This document shows positions 39,640 through 48,717 of a stretch of 64,000 nucleotides of DNA, piece after piece (positions within the stretch are counted from its first letter, which is position 1; every line of letters starts with the position of its first letter). A program made the translations under genes and the position numbers. This DNA is from Treponema sp. UBA4873 (GTDB taxonomy: Bacteria; Spirochaetota; Spirochaetia; Treponematales; Treponemataceae), in contig DHDP01000017.1 in assembly GCA_002399405.1 (NCBI GenBank), positions 62,001 through 126,000 on the forward strand. Reading direction: 5' to 3'. Below the pieces are notes generated by a model, which saw only the letters and a program-made list of their open reading frames with translations, made no database searches and had not been told where the DNA came from.

Positions 39640-41403
39640 TCAGATTTCTTCCGCATGCTCCGTTTCATGCTGCAGGCCGGAAAGACGCGCCGCCTGTTTT
39701 TCCATTTCCGCAGCGGCAGTGTTTATCATCGCCGTCGATTCGGTAAAGTTGTCTATGCCGGAACTTATCTGCCGGAGCGTTACGACAATCTGGTTGAACG
39801 CTTCCGTCTGCTGCTCGATAATACGGGCGATTTCCGCCGATTTTTCCGAGGTGACGTCGGCCGAAGCTTTTATACCGTTGAAATGGGCGTCGAGTTCCCC
39901 TGCCATATGCATACCGTCCGCAATACACGCCGTTCCGTTTCCCGAGACGGAAACAAGCTCACGTGATGCATTCCTGACGTCCTCAATCCGCTGCCCGATT
40001 TCCTGTGTGCTTTTCATCGTACTGTCGGCGAGCCGGCGGATTTCCGCAGCTACAATGTGAAAATTGCGTCCGGCTGAACCGGCACGCACCGCTTCAAGTT
40101 CGGCGTTGAACGCAATAATGCGCGTCTGATCCGCAATGTCGTCTATACTGTTGACAATATCGCGGACGCCGTCGATCCGGGTGCTCAGCAGCCTGATTCC
40201 CTCGGTTATTTCCGTGTTGGAACGGTTCAGTTCCTGCAGCTGCGAAACGTTCTGCTGCAGAATCCCGACGCCTGAAGCGACCTCTTCCGTCGTTTCTTCC
40301 GCCCCCGCTGCGACATTGGAAATTCTGCCCGATATGTTGCGGGAAAGTGCATTCGAATCCTCCATGGTAGTAACGATTTCCTTTACGCCTGCGCTCTGCT
40401 CAAGCGAGGTTGAGGAAAAATTCCCGGTGATTTCCGAAAGGTCCGCCGAATCTTTACGGACAGCGGCACCGACGTCTGCGTTTTTTACAAGCAGCTCGCG
40501 GAACTGGAAAATAATGCCGTTCAGAAGATAGATGTTGTACTGCATCCTGTCGCAGATGCTTGTCGGTACGAACACTGCTGAAGATTTCTTTTCAAGCACT
40601 TCGGTAAGCATTGAACAGAGCCTTACGGTGCTTGCCGTAATCTGCCTGTAAAAAAGATATCCCAGAAAACAGCACAGGAACATGTTTACAAAACAAATTC
40701 CCGCCATCCGCCCGATCTGCATAAGAGGTGTCGGAACATAGCCGTTAATGGAACCGTATCCCTGGCAAAGAACAAGAAAAACCAGAACGCCCGTGAAAAG
40801 GACCGGCAGTATGAGATACAAAACACAGCGGAGTCTCAGATGCAGCCCGAACTGCTTTTTCTCTTCCGCATATTTTTCATCGATTCCCTGCCTGACAAGT
40901 TCCTCCGCATATTCGGAGCATACACGTTCCGAATATGCAAGCGTAAACAGCCCCGCGTTATATGAACCGAAAAGGCAGGCCGCATACGACATTGCATCCG
41001 TTTTCCAGTCTATCCCCATCGCAGGTACAAAATGATATCCGAGAGCCATAAGCGTAGCGCATATAAAAAAATAGACGAACGTCTGAAATGCTTTTTTAAA
41101 AGGAAATTCCATGATGTCTTCAAACAGTGCCGTCCGGTCCGCATAATCATACGTTCCGCCATTCCGCCAGTCGGTTATCCGTGCGGTCAATTTCTTCGTC
41201 AGAATACTGTTTGTGAGCGGGGAAAAAACAAATTCCGCAAATACAACGATTACGGCAACGATCAGTACGGCCCACGGCAGCTGCCGCAGCCGGAGATATA
41301 TGAAAAAGGCCGCATAAATGAAAATCAGGAGTGCCGCGCATAAATTAGGTTTCAGGCCTTCCCGCAATATCCGTTTGTTAAAAAGTTCCTGTGTGTTATT
41401 CAT
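39640..41403 (-). CDS. Six-TM methyl-accepting chemotaxis-like receptor, paralogue 1 (last gene of the operon)
   Basis: About 587 residues. Six TM segments fill the first ~265 residues with no large periplasmic domain, so any stimulus must be sensed in or near the membrane. A linker leads to the MCP signalling region. The tip reads DIADQTRIIAFNAELEAVRAGSAGRNFHIVAAEIRRLADST, where standard MCPs have NLLALNAAIEAARAGE. The same RIIAFNAELEA/KIIAFNAELEA variant occurs in the three neighbours. The last conserved block, IIEQQTEAFNQIVVTLRQISSGIDNFTEST, is also shared. The start at 41403 (GGAG upstream) is preferred to an ATG 9 codons earlier. Overlaps paralogue 2 by 8 bp. Confidence 0.88.
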   Translation of the reverse strand: MNNTQELFNKRILREGLKPNLCAALLIFIYAAFFIYLRLRQLPWAVLIVAVIVVFAEFVFSPLTNSILTKKLTARITDWRNGGTYDYADRTALFEDIMEFPFKKAFQTFVYFFICATLMALGYHFVPAMGIDWKTDAMSYAACLFGSYNAGLFTLAYSERVCSEYAEELVRQGIDEKYAEEKKQFGLHLRLRCVLYLILPVLFTGVLVFLVLCQGYGSINGYVPTPLMQIGRMAGICFVNMFLCCFLGYLFYRQITASTVRLCSMLTEVLEKKSSAVFVPTSICDRMQYNIYLLNGIIFQFRELLVKNADVGAAVRKDSADLSEITGNFSSTSLEQSAGVKEIVTTMEDSNALSRNISGRISNVAAGAEETTEEVASGVGILQQNVSQLQELNRSNTEITEGIRLLSTRIDGVRDIVNSIDDIADQTRIIAFNAELEAVRAGSAGRNFHIVAAEIRRLADSTMKSTQEIGQRIEDVRNASRELVSVSGNGTACIADGMHMAGELDAHFNGIKASADVTSEKSAEIARIIEQQTEAFNQIVVTLRQISSGIDNFTESTAMINTAAAEMEKQAARLSGLQHETEHAEEI

Positions 41404-43195
41404 GTATACGCTCCGTCTCCTGCACCGCATTCTGTTGTGTCACAGGCTGCTCTGCGGAATCTGTTCCGCCGTCTCCGTCAGCCGTTCCGAGTTTGTCGGC
41501 ACCCGAGTGAAGTCTCGAGGCAGTTCCGGTAATGCGCCGGGCAGCTCCGGTAAAACTTTCGACTCCTGCGCTGATTTGCCGGAGCGTAACGACAATCTGC
41601 TCAAAGGCCGCTGTCTGCTGCCGTACGAGCTGTTTTATTTCCTCATCATCCGCGGCATTCGTTTCCGCCGATACGCTGATGTGAGCAAACCGGTCTTCAA
41701 GCGTACCCGCAAGTTTCATGACCTGTTCGACCTTTTCGGAACTGCTCTGCGAAAGCGCAATCAGATTATCCGAAGCCGTACGGATTTCGTTGATACGATC
41801 CTTGATTTCTCCGGTACTGTCCATCGTATTGTTCGCCAGACGCCGTATCTCAACCGAAACACTGCGGAAGTCGTTTCCCGCGTCGTGCACTCCCGCGGCT
41901 TCAAGTTCCGCGTTGAATGCGATTATCTTCGTCTGGTCCGCAATGGAACTGATTAACGTAACAATTTCCCCTATTCCGTTTATTCTCCGGCTGAGCTCCC
42001 GTATTCCGCGTATGGTCGATTCACTGGCATCCGCAATACGCGTCATTTTTTCAAGATGCTCCTTGAGCACCGCAGAGCCGGAAACGACATCATCGGTCGT
42101 TTTCCGGGCGGCAGTTACAACGTCGCCGATGCGGTTCCCGATGTCATGCGACTGTCTGTTTACGTTTTCCATTGTGGCGACAATTTCGCGGGAACCGGCG
42201 GACTGCTCAAGTGCGGACGAAGAAGTCTGATTTGACACGGCCATAAGCTCTGCGGAGGAATTCATAATAATCCGTCCGATGTCCGCCGAACGTGCAAGAA
42301 TCGAACGGAACAGCAGAAGCATCCTGTTCACCAGATAAAAGTTATATGCAATTTCGTCGCTGATATCGGTATTCAGAAGCTGCGCCCGCATAACGTCGCC
42401 CTGCTTCATAGCCTCGAGAACGAAAGACATATTTTTATTCGTCTCCTTTATGTGCACATAAAACAGCACGGCCAGAACCGTCTGAATAATAAAATTAATA
42501 ACAAGGACGAGCGCCATCCGCGTAAACTGAACTGCCTTCTGCGGCCACAGCGACGGATTGCCCAAAGGAACGTACGACATGACAAGAATCAGAACGGATA
42601 TGACAGTGGTGCAGCAGACCGGTATGACTATATGTTCAATAAGCTGGCGGCGGAGAGACAGGCCGAAACATTTCCTGCGCATGACGTACTCATTGTCGAT
42701 TCCCTGCGATACGATTCTGTATGCGATAGCGGAACAGCGTTTTCTCCAGAAATTTTCAGTTATGAATCCGGACACAAAAGTGCCGAACAGACACGCGGCA
42801 AACGACATAAGATTCTCGTAGTTCGGCACATCGAGAATTTTTTTGTACAGCAGAAACAGCATACAGGAACACACGAAATAGAACGACACGTTTTCCTGCT
42901 GCATTTTTCCCGGAAACCGGACGACAGCCTCAAGCAGCTGCGTGCGTTCCTTTTCATCAAGCCCGTTCTTTTCCCAGTCTTCAATTCTGACCGACAGGCC
43001 GTGTGAAAAAAGACGGTTCACGAAGGGCGCGACGGTAAACTGAGCCGCAATAACTATTCCGGCAACAATGACGATTGCCGGAAGCAGCCAGGAAAGCGGC
43101 AGCCGTGTGATGACAGCCGAATATATGAACACAAGAAAAGCGCAGGTAAGATTCAGAACAAGCGTTTCCCTGAACACGCTTTTTTCGAGGGTCAT
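41396..43195 (-). CDS. Six-TM methyl-accepting chemotaxis-like receptor, paralogue 2
   Basis: 599 residues, same plan as its neighbours: six TM segments up to about residue 270, a pairing TM4 motif MSFAACLFGTFVSGF (compare MSYAACLFGSYNAGL in paralogue 1), then the coiled-coil signalling domain with tip SIADQTKIIAFNAELEAAGVHDAGNDF and VEIRRLANNTMDSTGEIKDRI. The usual RAGE after the tip is replaced by GVHDAG. The C-terminus is Gly/Asp/Gln-rich without a CheR/CheB tethering pentapeptide. The ATG overlaps the stop of paralogue 3 by 4 bp, implying translational coupling. Confidence 0.88.
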   Translation of the reverse strand: MTLEKSVFRETLVLNLTCAFLVFIYSAVITRLPLSWLLPAIVIVAGIVIAAQFTVAPFVNRLFSHGLSVRIEDWEKNGLDEKERTQLLEAVVRFPGKMQQENVSFYFVCSCMLFLLYKKILDVPNYENLMSFAACLFGTFVSGFITENFWRKRCSAIAYRIVSQGIDNEYVMRRKCFGLSLRRQLIEHIVIPVCCTTVISVLILVMSYVPLGNPSLWPQKAVQFTRMALVLVINFIIQTVLAVLFYVHIKETNKNMSFVLEAMKQGDVMRAQLLNTDISDEIAYNFYLVNRMLLLFRSILARSADIGRIIMNSSAELMAVSNQTSSSALEQSAGSREIVATMENVNRQSHDIGNRIGDVVTAARKTTDDVVSGSAVLKEHLEKMTRIADASESTIRGIRELSRRINGIGEIVTLISSIADQTKIIAFNAELEAAGVHDAGNDFRSVSVEIRRLANNTMDSTGEIKDRINEIRTASDNLIALSQSSSEKVEQVMKLAGTLEDRFAHISVSAETNAADDEEIKQLVRQQTAAFEQIVVTLRQISAGVESFTGAARRITGTASRLHSGADKLGTADGDGGTDSAEQPVTQQNAVQETERIHE

Positions 43196-45033
43196 TTTTG
43201 ACCTCCTTCTTCGGAATTATTTTTTTCGGAACCTGAGTCAGTCAGTTTTCCGAGTCTGTCGGCTGCCTGTCTGAGACTTGCGGCCGCACCCGATATAGTC
43301 TGCGTAGAACTGCTGAAGTTCTCGACTCCTGCGCTGATCTGCCGGAGCGTGACGACAATCTGCTCGAATGCTGCTGTCTGCTGCCTGATAATCTGTCCTA
43401 TTTCGTCGGACGAAGCCGCCGTCTGTTCGGAAGAGCGCCTGATATCGTCGAACTTGTTTTCGAACGTCCGGGTAAGTCTGCTTCCCTCCGCTATTTTTTC
43501 CATGCAGCTCCGGGCAGTAATAATAAGGCCGTCGCTTGAAGCCTGAATTTCCTGTATCTGCTCCTTTATTTTTCCGGTCGATTCCATGGTACTGTCAGCA
43601 AGCGCCCTGATTTCTCCCGCGACATTGCGGAAACTGCATTCGGATTCGCTCACGCCGGCGGATTCGAGTTCCGCGTTGAAAGCGATTATTTTCGTCTGGT
43701 CCGTAACGCTGTTAATCATTGTTACAATATCCCAAATGCAGTTGATTTTATCGCACAATTCCTGAATCCCGGCGATGGTCGTGTGATTGGCTTCGGTAAT
43801 TTCCTGCATTTTCTTCAGATTTTCCCGTACCGTTTCGGAGCCGGACTCGACATCCTGTGACGTCCTGCGGGCAACCGCGTGCACTTCGTCTATTTTACTT
43901 TCCACGCTGCGCGAAAGATGATCCGTTTCTTCCATCGTCGCAAGTATTTCTCTGACTCCGGCGGACTGTTCCATGGATGTGCTTGCGGTCTCCCCTGAAA
44001 TGGCGCCGAGCTCCTGCGCCGCTTTTTCGACGCGGCAGCCGATACCGGCCGTCCGTTCCAGAATCAGGCGGAAAAGAATGATTGTCCTGTTAATCAGGTA
44101 CATAGTATAGGACATGTCGTTTGAAAGATCTGTCGGAACAAGCGCTGCGTGCGTCACATTGCTGCTGTTCATTCCTGACAGAGCATCCTGCATCTGAGTC
44201 GTATAGGTTGCTATGCGGCGGAAATACAGAAACGCGAGTACGGACAGCACACCGATATTGGTACATGAGACGAACGCCATCCGCACCATTTGCACCGAAG
44301 CGGAAGGTCTATCCCGGAAAAAATATCCCTGCGCTTCCGGCCCGGATAGATGAAGCGAAAGGACCGCGCCGTTGTCATGAATGACGACCGGAACATATCC
44401 CGCCTTTACGACAAGGAATGCGAGGAGTCCCGAATATACTGTGGGAATTACGATATAAAGTATGAACAGCATTCTGAGGGACAACCCGAAATAGTGATGT
44501 TTCATCACGCCGTTCCACGAAACACCATGAGCGATGATATCCCCGGCTTCGGCGGAACAAATCCGCTCGGAAAAAGCGAGCGCCAGCAGCATGGAAATAT
44601 AGGCCCCGAAAATACAGGCCGTAAAAGACAACAGGTTGACGAATGGATCAAGGTGCAGCACCCTGTCGTATACAAATGCGAGAACGCAGGCACAGAGCAG
44701 AAAATAAATAAAAGTCTCCGCACCCTTGAGGGCCGGATATGCCATGACTTTCCGAAGCAGACAGGTCCGCCCTGCCTCGTCGTTTTTTCCGGTTTTCCAG
44801 CATTCAAGCTGCGCCGAAAGTTTCCGGCTGACGAGAAAATTTGTTAATGGCGCGAATATGAACTGAGCTGAGGCAATAATAATTACGGCAATGCAGAAAG
44901 CGGAAAGTCCCGTCTTAACCGGCATGCTGATAACGCAGGCGGAATACAGAAATATGAAAAGCGCAGAAAATAAATTAGGAATGACGCCGGCTCTGAACAT
45001 GCGGTGCTGAAAATCGGAATATGTATAACTCAT
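43192..45033 (-). CDS. Six-TM methyl-accepting chemotaxis-like receptor, paralogue 3
   Basis: 613 residues. Six TM segments (TM5-TM6 loop is longer than in the paralogues, about 30 residues with GPEAQGYFFRDRP), then the same signalling domain: SVTDQTKIIAFNAELESAGVSESECSFRNVAGEIRALADSTMESTGKIKEQI. Contains the shared TM4 motif LLSFTACIFGAYISML and the C-terminal block IIRQQTAAFEQIVVTLRQISAGVENFSSSTQTI. No HAMP domain is visible in any of the four. Starts in the last codons of paralogue 4 (4-bp overlap). Confidence 0.88.
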   Translation of the reverse strand: MSYTYSDFQHRMFRAGVIPNLFSALFIFLYSACVISMPVKTGLSAFCIAVIIIASAQFIFAPLTNFLVSRKLSAQLECWKTGKNDEAGRTCLLRKVMAYPALKGAETFIYFLLCACVLAFVYDRVLHLDPFVNLLSFTACIFGAYISMLLALAFSERICSAEAGDIIAHGVSWNGVMKHHYFGLSLRMLFILYIVIPTVYSGLLAFLVVKAGYVPVVIHDNGAVLSLHLSGPEAQGYFFRDRPSASVQMVRMAFVSCTNIGVLSVLAFLYFRRIATYTTQMQDALSGMNSSNVTHAALVPTDLSNDMSYTMYLINRTIILFRLILERTAGIGCRVEKAAQELGAISGETASTSMEQSAGVREILATMEETDHLSRSVESKIDEVHAVARRTSQDVESGSETVRENLKKMQEITEANHTTIAGIQELCDKINCIWDIVTMINSVTDQTKIIAFNAELESAGVSESECSFRNVAGEIRALADSTMESTGKIKEQIQEIQASSDGLIITARSCMEKIAEGSRLTRTFENKFDDIRRSSEQTAASSDEIGQIIRQQTAAFEQIVVTLRQISAGVENFSSSTQTISGAAASLRQAADRLGKLTDSGSEKNNSEEGGQK

Positions 45034-46802
45034 TTTTTACCGTCCTCTGATTGCGTTCGAATCGCTTCAAGCTCTGCCGTAATCTGCCGCAGATTGTCAG
45101 CTGAAAAACTGATAGTCTGTGTCGACGCTGAAAAGTTATCTATTCCCGCGCTGATTTGCTGCAAAGTCGTTACTACCTGCGTAAAGGATGCTGCCTGCTC
45201 GTCGATAATCTGCTGTATTTCGGCTGCGCTCTCCGCAGTAATCTCGCTCGACGTGCGGATTCCTTTGAACTTATCCTCAAGAGCGGAGAACAATTCGCTC
45301 CCTTCGCGGATTTTTTCGGTTCCGCCTTCGCTCGTTATTATCAGATTGTCCGACGAATGCTGTATCGCGGTAATACGGTCCCCTATTTCATGCGTTGAAA
45401 GGGCAATAGACTCCGCAAGCCTGCGGATTTCATTAGCAACGATGTGAAAGTTCTGTCCGCCTTCTCCCGCAGTGGAAGCTTCCAGTTCCGCATTGAATGC
45501 GATGATCCTGGTTTTATCGGCTATCGTATTAATAATATTAACGACACTCCAAACATTTTCGATTTTTTCGCTGAGCGCTTTGATTCCCGTAATCGTCTCG
45601 AGGTTCGCTTCGGTGATTTCGGTCATTTTCCGCATATTGCCGGAAAGGACCGAAAAGCTTTCCTCCGTGTTCTCCGCGGCCGTTCTCGCAGCCGACGTTA
45701 CGTCCGCGATGCGGGAGGAAATGGTATGCTCAAGCGATTCTGCGTCTTCCATAGTGGAAACACATTCTTTAACTCCGGCGGCCTGCTCGACGGAAGTCGC
45801 CGCCGTTTCTTTTGAAGAAACTGACAGTTCCTGCGTGGATGCAAGCACGCTGCGGCTCGTCGTTTCCGCGTCTTCCGTAATCGAACGGAGCCATCGTAAA
45901 ATATCGTTGACAAGATACAGACAGTACGCGGTTTCATCTCCCAGATTCGTCGGCAGACTCCCCGCTTCCGACAGGACACCGGCATTCATTTTTTCGAGGA
46001 TCGCCGTTATGCGCTGCATCGATTTTGTAATCCGGCTGTACAGCAGGCTCGATAAAAGAACGGAAAGGGCCGTATTCAGAATAACAATCAGCGCCATGTT
46101 GAGTGTCTGATTATCCGAATATATGTCGGACTGGTATATTTTCCACAATACGAAGAACTGAAGGATATTAGTCAGGACGGCAGGCACAATGCTGTGCAGT
46201 ATCACAAGCCGTTTTATTCCCGGCCCGAAAAAATGTTTTCTGCGGATTACGGAATCGTCAACACCCCGGGAAACCAGCAGCGTTGCGTAGCGCGAACAGA
46301 GCTGTTCGGCATAAGTGTACGCAAGGACACCCGCGTTGAACGCGCCGTACAAACAGGCAATAAGTGAAAAAACCGTCACGGAAAAACTTATACCGAACAG
46401 GAAATAAAACGACATAACCCAGCAGCCGATTCCCAGAACAAAGACAAGCACCACCTGTATGCAGATTGCTGCCGGGCATCTCATCAGTCTTTCAACGAGA
46501 CCCGTGCGTTCCGCAGCCGAAAGACCGACAGATTCCTCGCGGTTCAGCAGCCCGGTGATTTTAACGGTCAAAAGATGATTTGTCCGCGGAGCGACTATGA
46601 ACTGCAGGACAATAATAATAATTCCGGCAAGAACTCCCAGCTCGATTGTTTTCTGCTGACCGATAAGTCCGAACGGAATTCCCGCGAAATACAGCGTATA
46701 CAGCGAAACAATAAGTGCCGCCGTAATATTCGGCACCCGTCCGGCATCCATCATCTGTCTTTCAAAACTCTTGCGTATCTGTCCGTTTCTGTACTTTCCC
46801 AT
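45030..46802 (-). CDS. Six-TM methyl-accepting chemotaxis-like receptor, paralogue 4 (first receptor in the operon)
   Basis: 590 residues with six TM segments and the family TM4 motif (FSLIACLYGAFNAGVLAYTYAEQLCSRYA). Signalling tip TIADKTRIIAFNAELEASTAGEGGQNFHIVANEIRRLAESIALSTHEIGDRI; IIDEQAASFTQVVTTLQQISAGIDNFSASTQTI near the end. It follows the cyclase gene after 25 bp, the only non-overlapping junction of the operon, with AAAGGAA upstream of the ATG. Confidence 0.88.
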   Translation of the reverse strand: MGKYRNGQIRKSFERQMMDAGRVPNITAALIVSLYTLYFAGIPFGLIGQQKTIELGVLAGIIIIVLQFIVAPRTNHLLTVKITGLLNREESVGLSAAERTGLVERLMRCPAAICIQVVLVFVLGIGCWVMSFYFLFGISFSVTVFSLIACLYGAFNAGVLAYTYAEQLCSRYATLLVSRGVDDSVIRRKHFFGPGIKRLVILHSIVPAVLTNILQFFVLWKIYQSDIYSDNQTLNMALIVILNTALSVLLSSLLYSRITKSMQRITAILEKMNAGVLSEAGSLPTNLGDETAYCLYLVNDILRWLRSITEDAETTSRSVLASTQELSVSSKETAATSVEQAAGVKECVSTMEDAESLEHTISSRIADVTSAARTAAENTEESFSVLSGNMRKMTEITEANLETITGIKALSEKIENVWSVVNIINTIADKTRIIAFNAELEASTAGEGGQNFHIVANEIRRLAESIALSTHEIGDRITAIQHSSDNLIITSEGGTEKIREGSELFSALEDKFKGIRTSSEITAESAAEIQQIIDEQAASFTQVVTTLQQISAGIDNFSASTQTISFSADNLRQITAELEAIRTQSEDGKK

Positions 46803-46827
46803 ATTGCTTTCCTTTTCCGGGTCCTGT

Positions 46828-48717
46828 CTATTTAGTCGTTAATGTTACTGCGCCGTCCCAGTTTTCAGGAGGGGTTGCAGCATACGTTTCACATCGTTCC
46901 AGCAGAATTTTCGTCGCACGGTCGTCGGGACATTTCCGGAGGGCATTATAAAAATATTTCGAAGCGAGTCTCCACGCTCCGGCCTCGTACAGTTCAATCG
47001 CTTTTTCGTAATTGCGGATAAACTCATCCGGAAAATCTTCCGATGCTGTCTTCAGCTCGTAAATGGACACCGGAACAGATTTGCCTTTAACTTTTACGTT
47101 GTCGAGATGCCTTGTCCGGAATTTTCCAGTCAGATCGTCTTTTACGGCTCCGGTAATAATGACCGGTGTGCCGTATTGTTTCGTAAGACTTTCAATACGC
47201 GATGCAAGATTGACGTTGTCGCCGATAACCGTATAATCAGTCTTGTCCGCACAGCCGATTGAACCGACAATCACATCTCCGTAATGAATGCCTATACCTA
47301 TCATAAACCGGAATCCTTCCGGCATGACGATTCTGCTTGTGTCTATCGTGTCGAGCGCCTGTATCATTTCGACGGCGGCACGGGCCGCCCTGTTGCCGTT
47401 GTCCTCGTAGCTCTTCGTCGCGCCGAAAAGGGCCAGAATGGCGTCTCCCATGAACTTGTCGATCGAACCGCCGCATTTTTTAATAATATTAACCATGACG
47501 GTGAAATACTGATTCAAAAAAGCGACAACGTCTTCCGGTTTGTTTATTTCGCTGATGCCGGTGAAATTCCTGATGTCGGCGATCATAATGGCGACTTTCC
47601 GTTTCTCGCCTATAGTCGCGCCGAGCGAATTGTCGCCGGCAATCAGGCTGTCTATTATTTCGGGAGGGACAAAGCGGCTGAACGCGAGCCGGGTGCGCTC
47701 CTCGGCCCTTTTTGTCCTGCGGTAGTGCACGGCAGCTTCCAGCAGCCGGGAAAATACGGCCGTAAAAAACACCAGGCGGTCGTGGCACCGTTCGTCGAAC
47801 GCATCGGGACTGCAGCTGGCGACGTGCATCGTACCGGCAAAATCGTCGCCGGCCAGCACGAAGTATTCGTAACTTTTCAGTCTGCCGTGTTCTTCCGGCG
47901 GTATAATGCAGGATTCCGCAATGAGGCATGTCTGCCATTCCTCCCTGTGCTCTGCGGCATTGGCGGCAAAATCAGCCTTACAAACCTGCCTGAAATCAGC
48001 AGTCTCCTGCACACCGAGGGACGGCGCAACATCAAGGTACTCGATGACATCATCGTCGTTCACAATAACGGCGAGCGCATGATAGCTGCATATCCCCGAC
48101 AGGCAGCGGACCATGCGCTGAACAAGTCCGTCGAGGCTGAATGCCTGCACGCCGGCCTCATACGCCGCCGCCATAACGTAATGCGTGAAAAGTTCGCTCT
48201 CGTATGCACCTGCGGTCAACTCTATGAGCGAAGCCGCGTCGGGCGCATTCTGCGAAACAGTATCCGGCATTCCGTATAATGCAGCGGACCTGCCGTCATC
48301 GGATATCCCCGACGTTTGCGCTGAACAGTGGCTCTGCCGGCCCGATCCGACAGCCTTATCAGCAAGCCCGCACAACTGTTCCGGAGCGTCACGACCCAGT
48401 ACGTACAACGCGTTGCAGAGTACATTATCACCCCAGAACTGGGATACCGTCGAAACTTCGGTAACGCATATTATTACGGCGATATCCGCAAGCTTCTTCG
48501 TATTTTTAATAATGCGCGACAGATTGAAACCGTTCAGCACGGGAAGTTGCGCATAGGCGACGACACAGTCCGGTTTCGTCGTATATAACAGCTTCAGAAC
48601 TTCCAAACCGTCGGCGGCGGTGATTACCGTGTATCCGCCCGTTTCCAGCACCTTTGTGAGAAAAGAACGTATCGTTTCCGAATCCGCGGCGACAAGCGCA
48701 GTCTTAGTATTCTTCAC
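46828..48717 (-). CDS. Class III adenylate cyclase with N-terminal pseudo-receiver
   Basis: 629 residues. (1) Residues 1-125: receiver fold, but the phosphoacceptor Asp is replaced (KPDCVVAYAQLPVLNG, Tyr55 at the Asp position) and the acidic pocket is reduced to AAD. (2) About 170-335: a GAF-like region. (3) About 370-556: a class III cyclase with metal Asp381 (IMIADIRNFTG), Lys421 (SIDKFMGDA) and Asp425, the Asp494/Thr496 adenine-type position (KTDYTVIGD), Asn503 and Arg507. Lys/Asp-Thr favour ATP over GTP. (4) A short TPR-like tail (about 565-610). The enzyme should make cAMP. It overlaps cheA by 14 bp and is the presumed output of this chemosensory operon. Confidence 0.9.
   Translation of the reverse strand: MKNTKTALVAADSETIRSFLTKVLETGGYTVITAADGLEVLKLLYTTKPDCVVAYAQLPVLNGFNLSRIIKNTKKLADIAVIICVTEVSTVSQFWGDNVLCNALYVLGRDAPEQLCGLADKAVGSGRQSHCSAQTSGISDDGRSAALYGMPDTVSQNAPDAASLIELTAGAYESELFTHYVMAAAYEAGVQAFSLDGLVQRMVRCLSGICSYHALAVIVNDDDVIEYLDVAPSLGVQETADFRQVCKADFAANAAEHREEWQTCLIAESCIIPPEEHGRLKSYEYFVLAGDDFAGTMHVASCSPDAFDERCHDRLVFFTAVFSRLLEAAVHYRRTKRAEERTRLAFSRFVPPEIIDSLIAGDNSLGATIGEKRKVAIMIADIRNFTGISEINKPEDVVAFLNQYFTVMVNIIKKCGGSIDKFMGDAILALFGATKSYEDNGNRAARAAVEMIQALDTIDTSRIVMPEGFRFMIGIGIHYGDVIVGSIGCADKTDYTVIGDNVNLASRIESLTKQYGTPVIITGAVKDDLTGKFRTRHLDNVKVKGKSVPVSIYELKTASEDFPDEFIRNYEKAIELYEAGAWRLASKYFYNALRKCPDDRATKILLERCETYAATPPENWDGAVTLTTK

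Noticed and set aside
47284..48279. 331-codon plus-strand open frame inside the cyclase gene
   Set aside because: Antisense shadow of the REC/cyclase gene; composition is odd and no motif is present.
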